From Thermoplasmatota archaeon (GTDB lineage: Archaea > Thermoplasmatota > Thermoplasmata > UBA10834), in assembly GCA_030836605.1 (NCBI GenBank), contig JAUPMC010000021.1, positions 1-23,323 of the forward strand: a DNA stretch of 23,323 bases. The letters run 5' to 3'. Position 1 is the first letter of the stretch. Each line of letters opens with the position of its first letter. Shown here in pieces: positions 22,601 to 23,323 of the stretch. Position numbers and translations under genes: made by a program. The notes below the pieces were generated by a model. It was given only the letters and a program-made list of their open reading frames with translations, ran no database searches and was not told where the DNA came from.

Positions 22601-23323
22601 TTCTCTATCAGTAGGTCTGGAGGAACAACGAGCCACCTGGACGAGTCGGGGCTCTCCGCGGAGATACCATCGACATAGACAGTCATGTCGAATTGCTGAT
22701 CGTCAGCGGTCATCGCGGGATAGGCCGGGAACGAGTATTCGGCCGCTGACGAATAGTCCTCGCCGCCTTGCTCGACTGTCCCAACGAGTTCGAATGAACC
22801 AACAAAGAGAGAGTTGGGATACTCGCCGCCAGATATCAGATCCGTCAGCAACGGAATCTGGGCAACTCCCATGGAATCGGTCAGGCCAAATGTGGTGTCG
22901 TCTAGTCCCATGTAGTCAAGCACGGCATCTGGTGGGGTCGACAACACACCGTCCGTCGAGAAGTAGAATGACGGCGACCCGCTGAAGGTCGTAGACTCTG
23001 CAAATACCGCAGATATCTCGCAGTCTGGTATCGGGACACCATATTCGTCACCGACTACGATGTCAATCCACCTGTATATGTAAGCTTCAGGGCCGATTGA
23101 CACCACGATTGACAGGCTGTCTACCTGAACGGTTCCGCTGCCACCATTGTGGTAGAAGTTGATGTCAAGGTTGGCTATATCGTCGGTAGTTGTGACACCA
23201 GCGGCATATAAATCGAATGTCTTGTCAACGTAAGATAGGTCGGTATCCGTGGGGGTTATCCCAGTGGTGACAAGAGCTCCTGCGCCTTCTTCTCTCCATG
23301 TCAGGGACTGAGTTCCGTCATAG
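19651..23323 (-). CDS. Giant cell-surface protein: beta-helix and CARDB-like repeats, one membrane span, cytoplasmic zinc ribbons (5' end outside window)
   Basis: The frame stays open to the right edge, so the N-terminus is missing; a GTG at 23106 lies within the coding region and is not taken as the start. Residue numbers here count from that GTG (1151 residues to the stop). The outside part contains a duplicated module (YIYRWIDIVV near residue 8, LIYRWIYITV near 313), a beta-helix-like stretch between them rich in V-x-D-S strands, three CARDB-like domains (from DLSITPEELW, NLELTSVEFY and LKIAVEDIII) and an Ig-like segment ending EVTVDIQG. A membrane span lies at 891-916. Inside are two adjacent zinc ribbons (from Cys924), a helical stretch with FEEWWMAQ and FDDWLAKQ, a third zinc ribbon (CPVCGTLNP, CNKCG), a Pro/Gln-rich linker and a basic tail with the repeated motif VIRRPI/VIRTPI. 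Its function is unknown; adhesion or S-layer roles fit the outside part. Confidence 0.82.
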   Translation of the reverse strand, partial: YDGTQSLTWREEGAGALVTTGITPTDTDLSYVDKTFDLYAAGVTTTDDIANLDINFYHNGGSGTVQVDSLSIVVSIGPEAYIYRWIDIVVGDEYGVPIPDCEISAVFAESTTFSGSPSFYFSTDGVLSTPPDAVLDYMGLDDTTFGLTDSMGVAQIPLLTDLISGGEYPNSLFVGSFELVGTVEQGGEDYSSAAEYSFPAYPAMTADDQQFDMTVYVDGISAESPDSSRWLVVPPDLLIENMEYYHAGDVIVASDGTLTLRDSVFRVVQSVANEFTIYVDGTANFVIENSELVSALPLDMIVKGEGTLEVRDSTLTGINIEVQESAEVILDGSYVTGTITTSWDSDARIVIQDSVLAQSLVLSGSTVCEITDISTPSVAVEDSAVALIYRWIYITVFDGGNMPLEGAVVSARFYVNETFWASEVTDSLGVARLNSLGTILTSTGSTYVGQYRVNSSYWSDGVEHVSDADVNVSVQPYTEPLTDNATYAILTMPTVLLPDLSITPEELWTDPTEVVYNTSCSIAARVWNLGVKIAEDTLVEFYNGTTEATAELIGTATIPSISPGSWGTAYVTWTPMITGQQTIWVRVNSAPDFDERSFNNNDANMTVTVLGPANLELTSVEFYLAGTGLPQTSIPGGMAITVRAELRNIGEATVSGVTVTMTATYDDETYTDDIYVADTMRQNYMVIVQFSYTLPIVTDDVEMYFDIEADPGNLIVETDEDDNAASASLLVLDIREDLKIAVEDIIIDYVVEGSDSCLFGDTVRIIANVFNLGGTDVDNASIEFGSSLWLDPIATVNDAFPAGTSKPISIDFHVNITTGASYDIYVFADAAGAYTEKNESNNMAEATLVVDQLEIDLAPQLGADSYQAEDTLTLIVTVVYAGTNTTVVGLSGLSIQLIDENDEPVLYSVPATTNEQGMVSLYLTLPEEIPDGTYTVLCTVEDLTETAEVTVDIQGVVSGGGIPLLVWIIVIVVIAAVVIGFTAYTYIYGLGKLVECGECGEFIPASNKRCPKCGVEFEVGTMKCSECGAWVPAESAECPNCGVKFVGEEVDEGDYLDKMRKEYDEMVSKYRELAKSDLGKKFSDKKFEEWWMAQPTYISFDDWLAKQEEKRKEGPTACPVCGTLNPKEATVCNKCGTVFGPAEEASQEEGSPPRPPAAGQQPVTRQQPAQSAAQPAEQPPQQAAPKMVIRRPIDRKVVPKKVIRTPINQGESGGEGNEGSEGQ

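Noticed and set aside
1..23323. CRISPR array, insertion sequence or prophage
   Set aside because: No regularly spaced direct repeats, transposase, integrase or terminal inverted repeats were seen on either strand.

Overview
The window is archaeal and GC-rich. It most resembles a non-methanogenic or deeply branching Thermoplasmatota/Euryarchaeota genome, judged from gene content alone. Supporting signs are an archaeal Lhr helicase, a DUF531-family protein, a GAA tRNA-Phe without encoded CCA, TATA-box promoters about 25-30 nt upstream of starts, an HdrA iron-sulfur flavoprotein, and archaeal FlaI-type secretion ATPases with TadB/TadC-like membrane partners.

Left part (1-7200), housekeeping. 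In order: the C-terminal end of a cation/proton antiporter (+), enolase (-), divergent Lhr helicase (+), an RlmE/FtsJ rRNA methyltransferase (-) that meets Lhr tail to tail on a shared CTAG, purM (+), a DUF531 protein (-) abutting purM with no gap, and a small acidic 55-residue protein (-). Packing is tight and several starts look leaderless or nearly so.

Middle (7200-12890). An 801-residue HdrA (-) carries a C-terminal domain that matches MvhD in its fold signature but has lost every cluster-binding cysteine. A 307-nt intergenic region with a strong TATA box precedes a composite protein (+) made of zinc ribbon, helix-hairpin-helix, paired WLSG peptide repeats, a very long coiled coil and a KaiC/RAD55-like domain with altered Walker motifs. 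A possible SecB-like protein (-) and tRNA-Phe (-) follow.

Right part (13050-23323), cell surface. A single TATA box leads a tight operon of five genes: a pilin-like protein, a FlaI-type ATPase, two half-size TadB/TadC-like membrane proteins and a second FlaI-type ATPase. The operon therefore has two motors and two platforms in one type IV filament-like system, and no prepilin peptidase or archaellum accessory gene is in view. Facing it is a very large surface protein, cut by the window edge, with beta-helix-like and CARDB-like repeats outside the cell, one membrane span, and zinc ribbons plus a Pro/Gln-rich basic tail inside.

The best candidates for something undescribed are the two-ATPase filament operon with its neighbouring zinc-ribbon proteins, the WLSG/KaiC-like composite protein, and the cysteine-less MvhD-like tail on HdrA.
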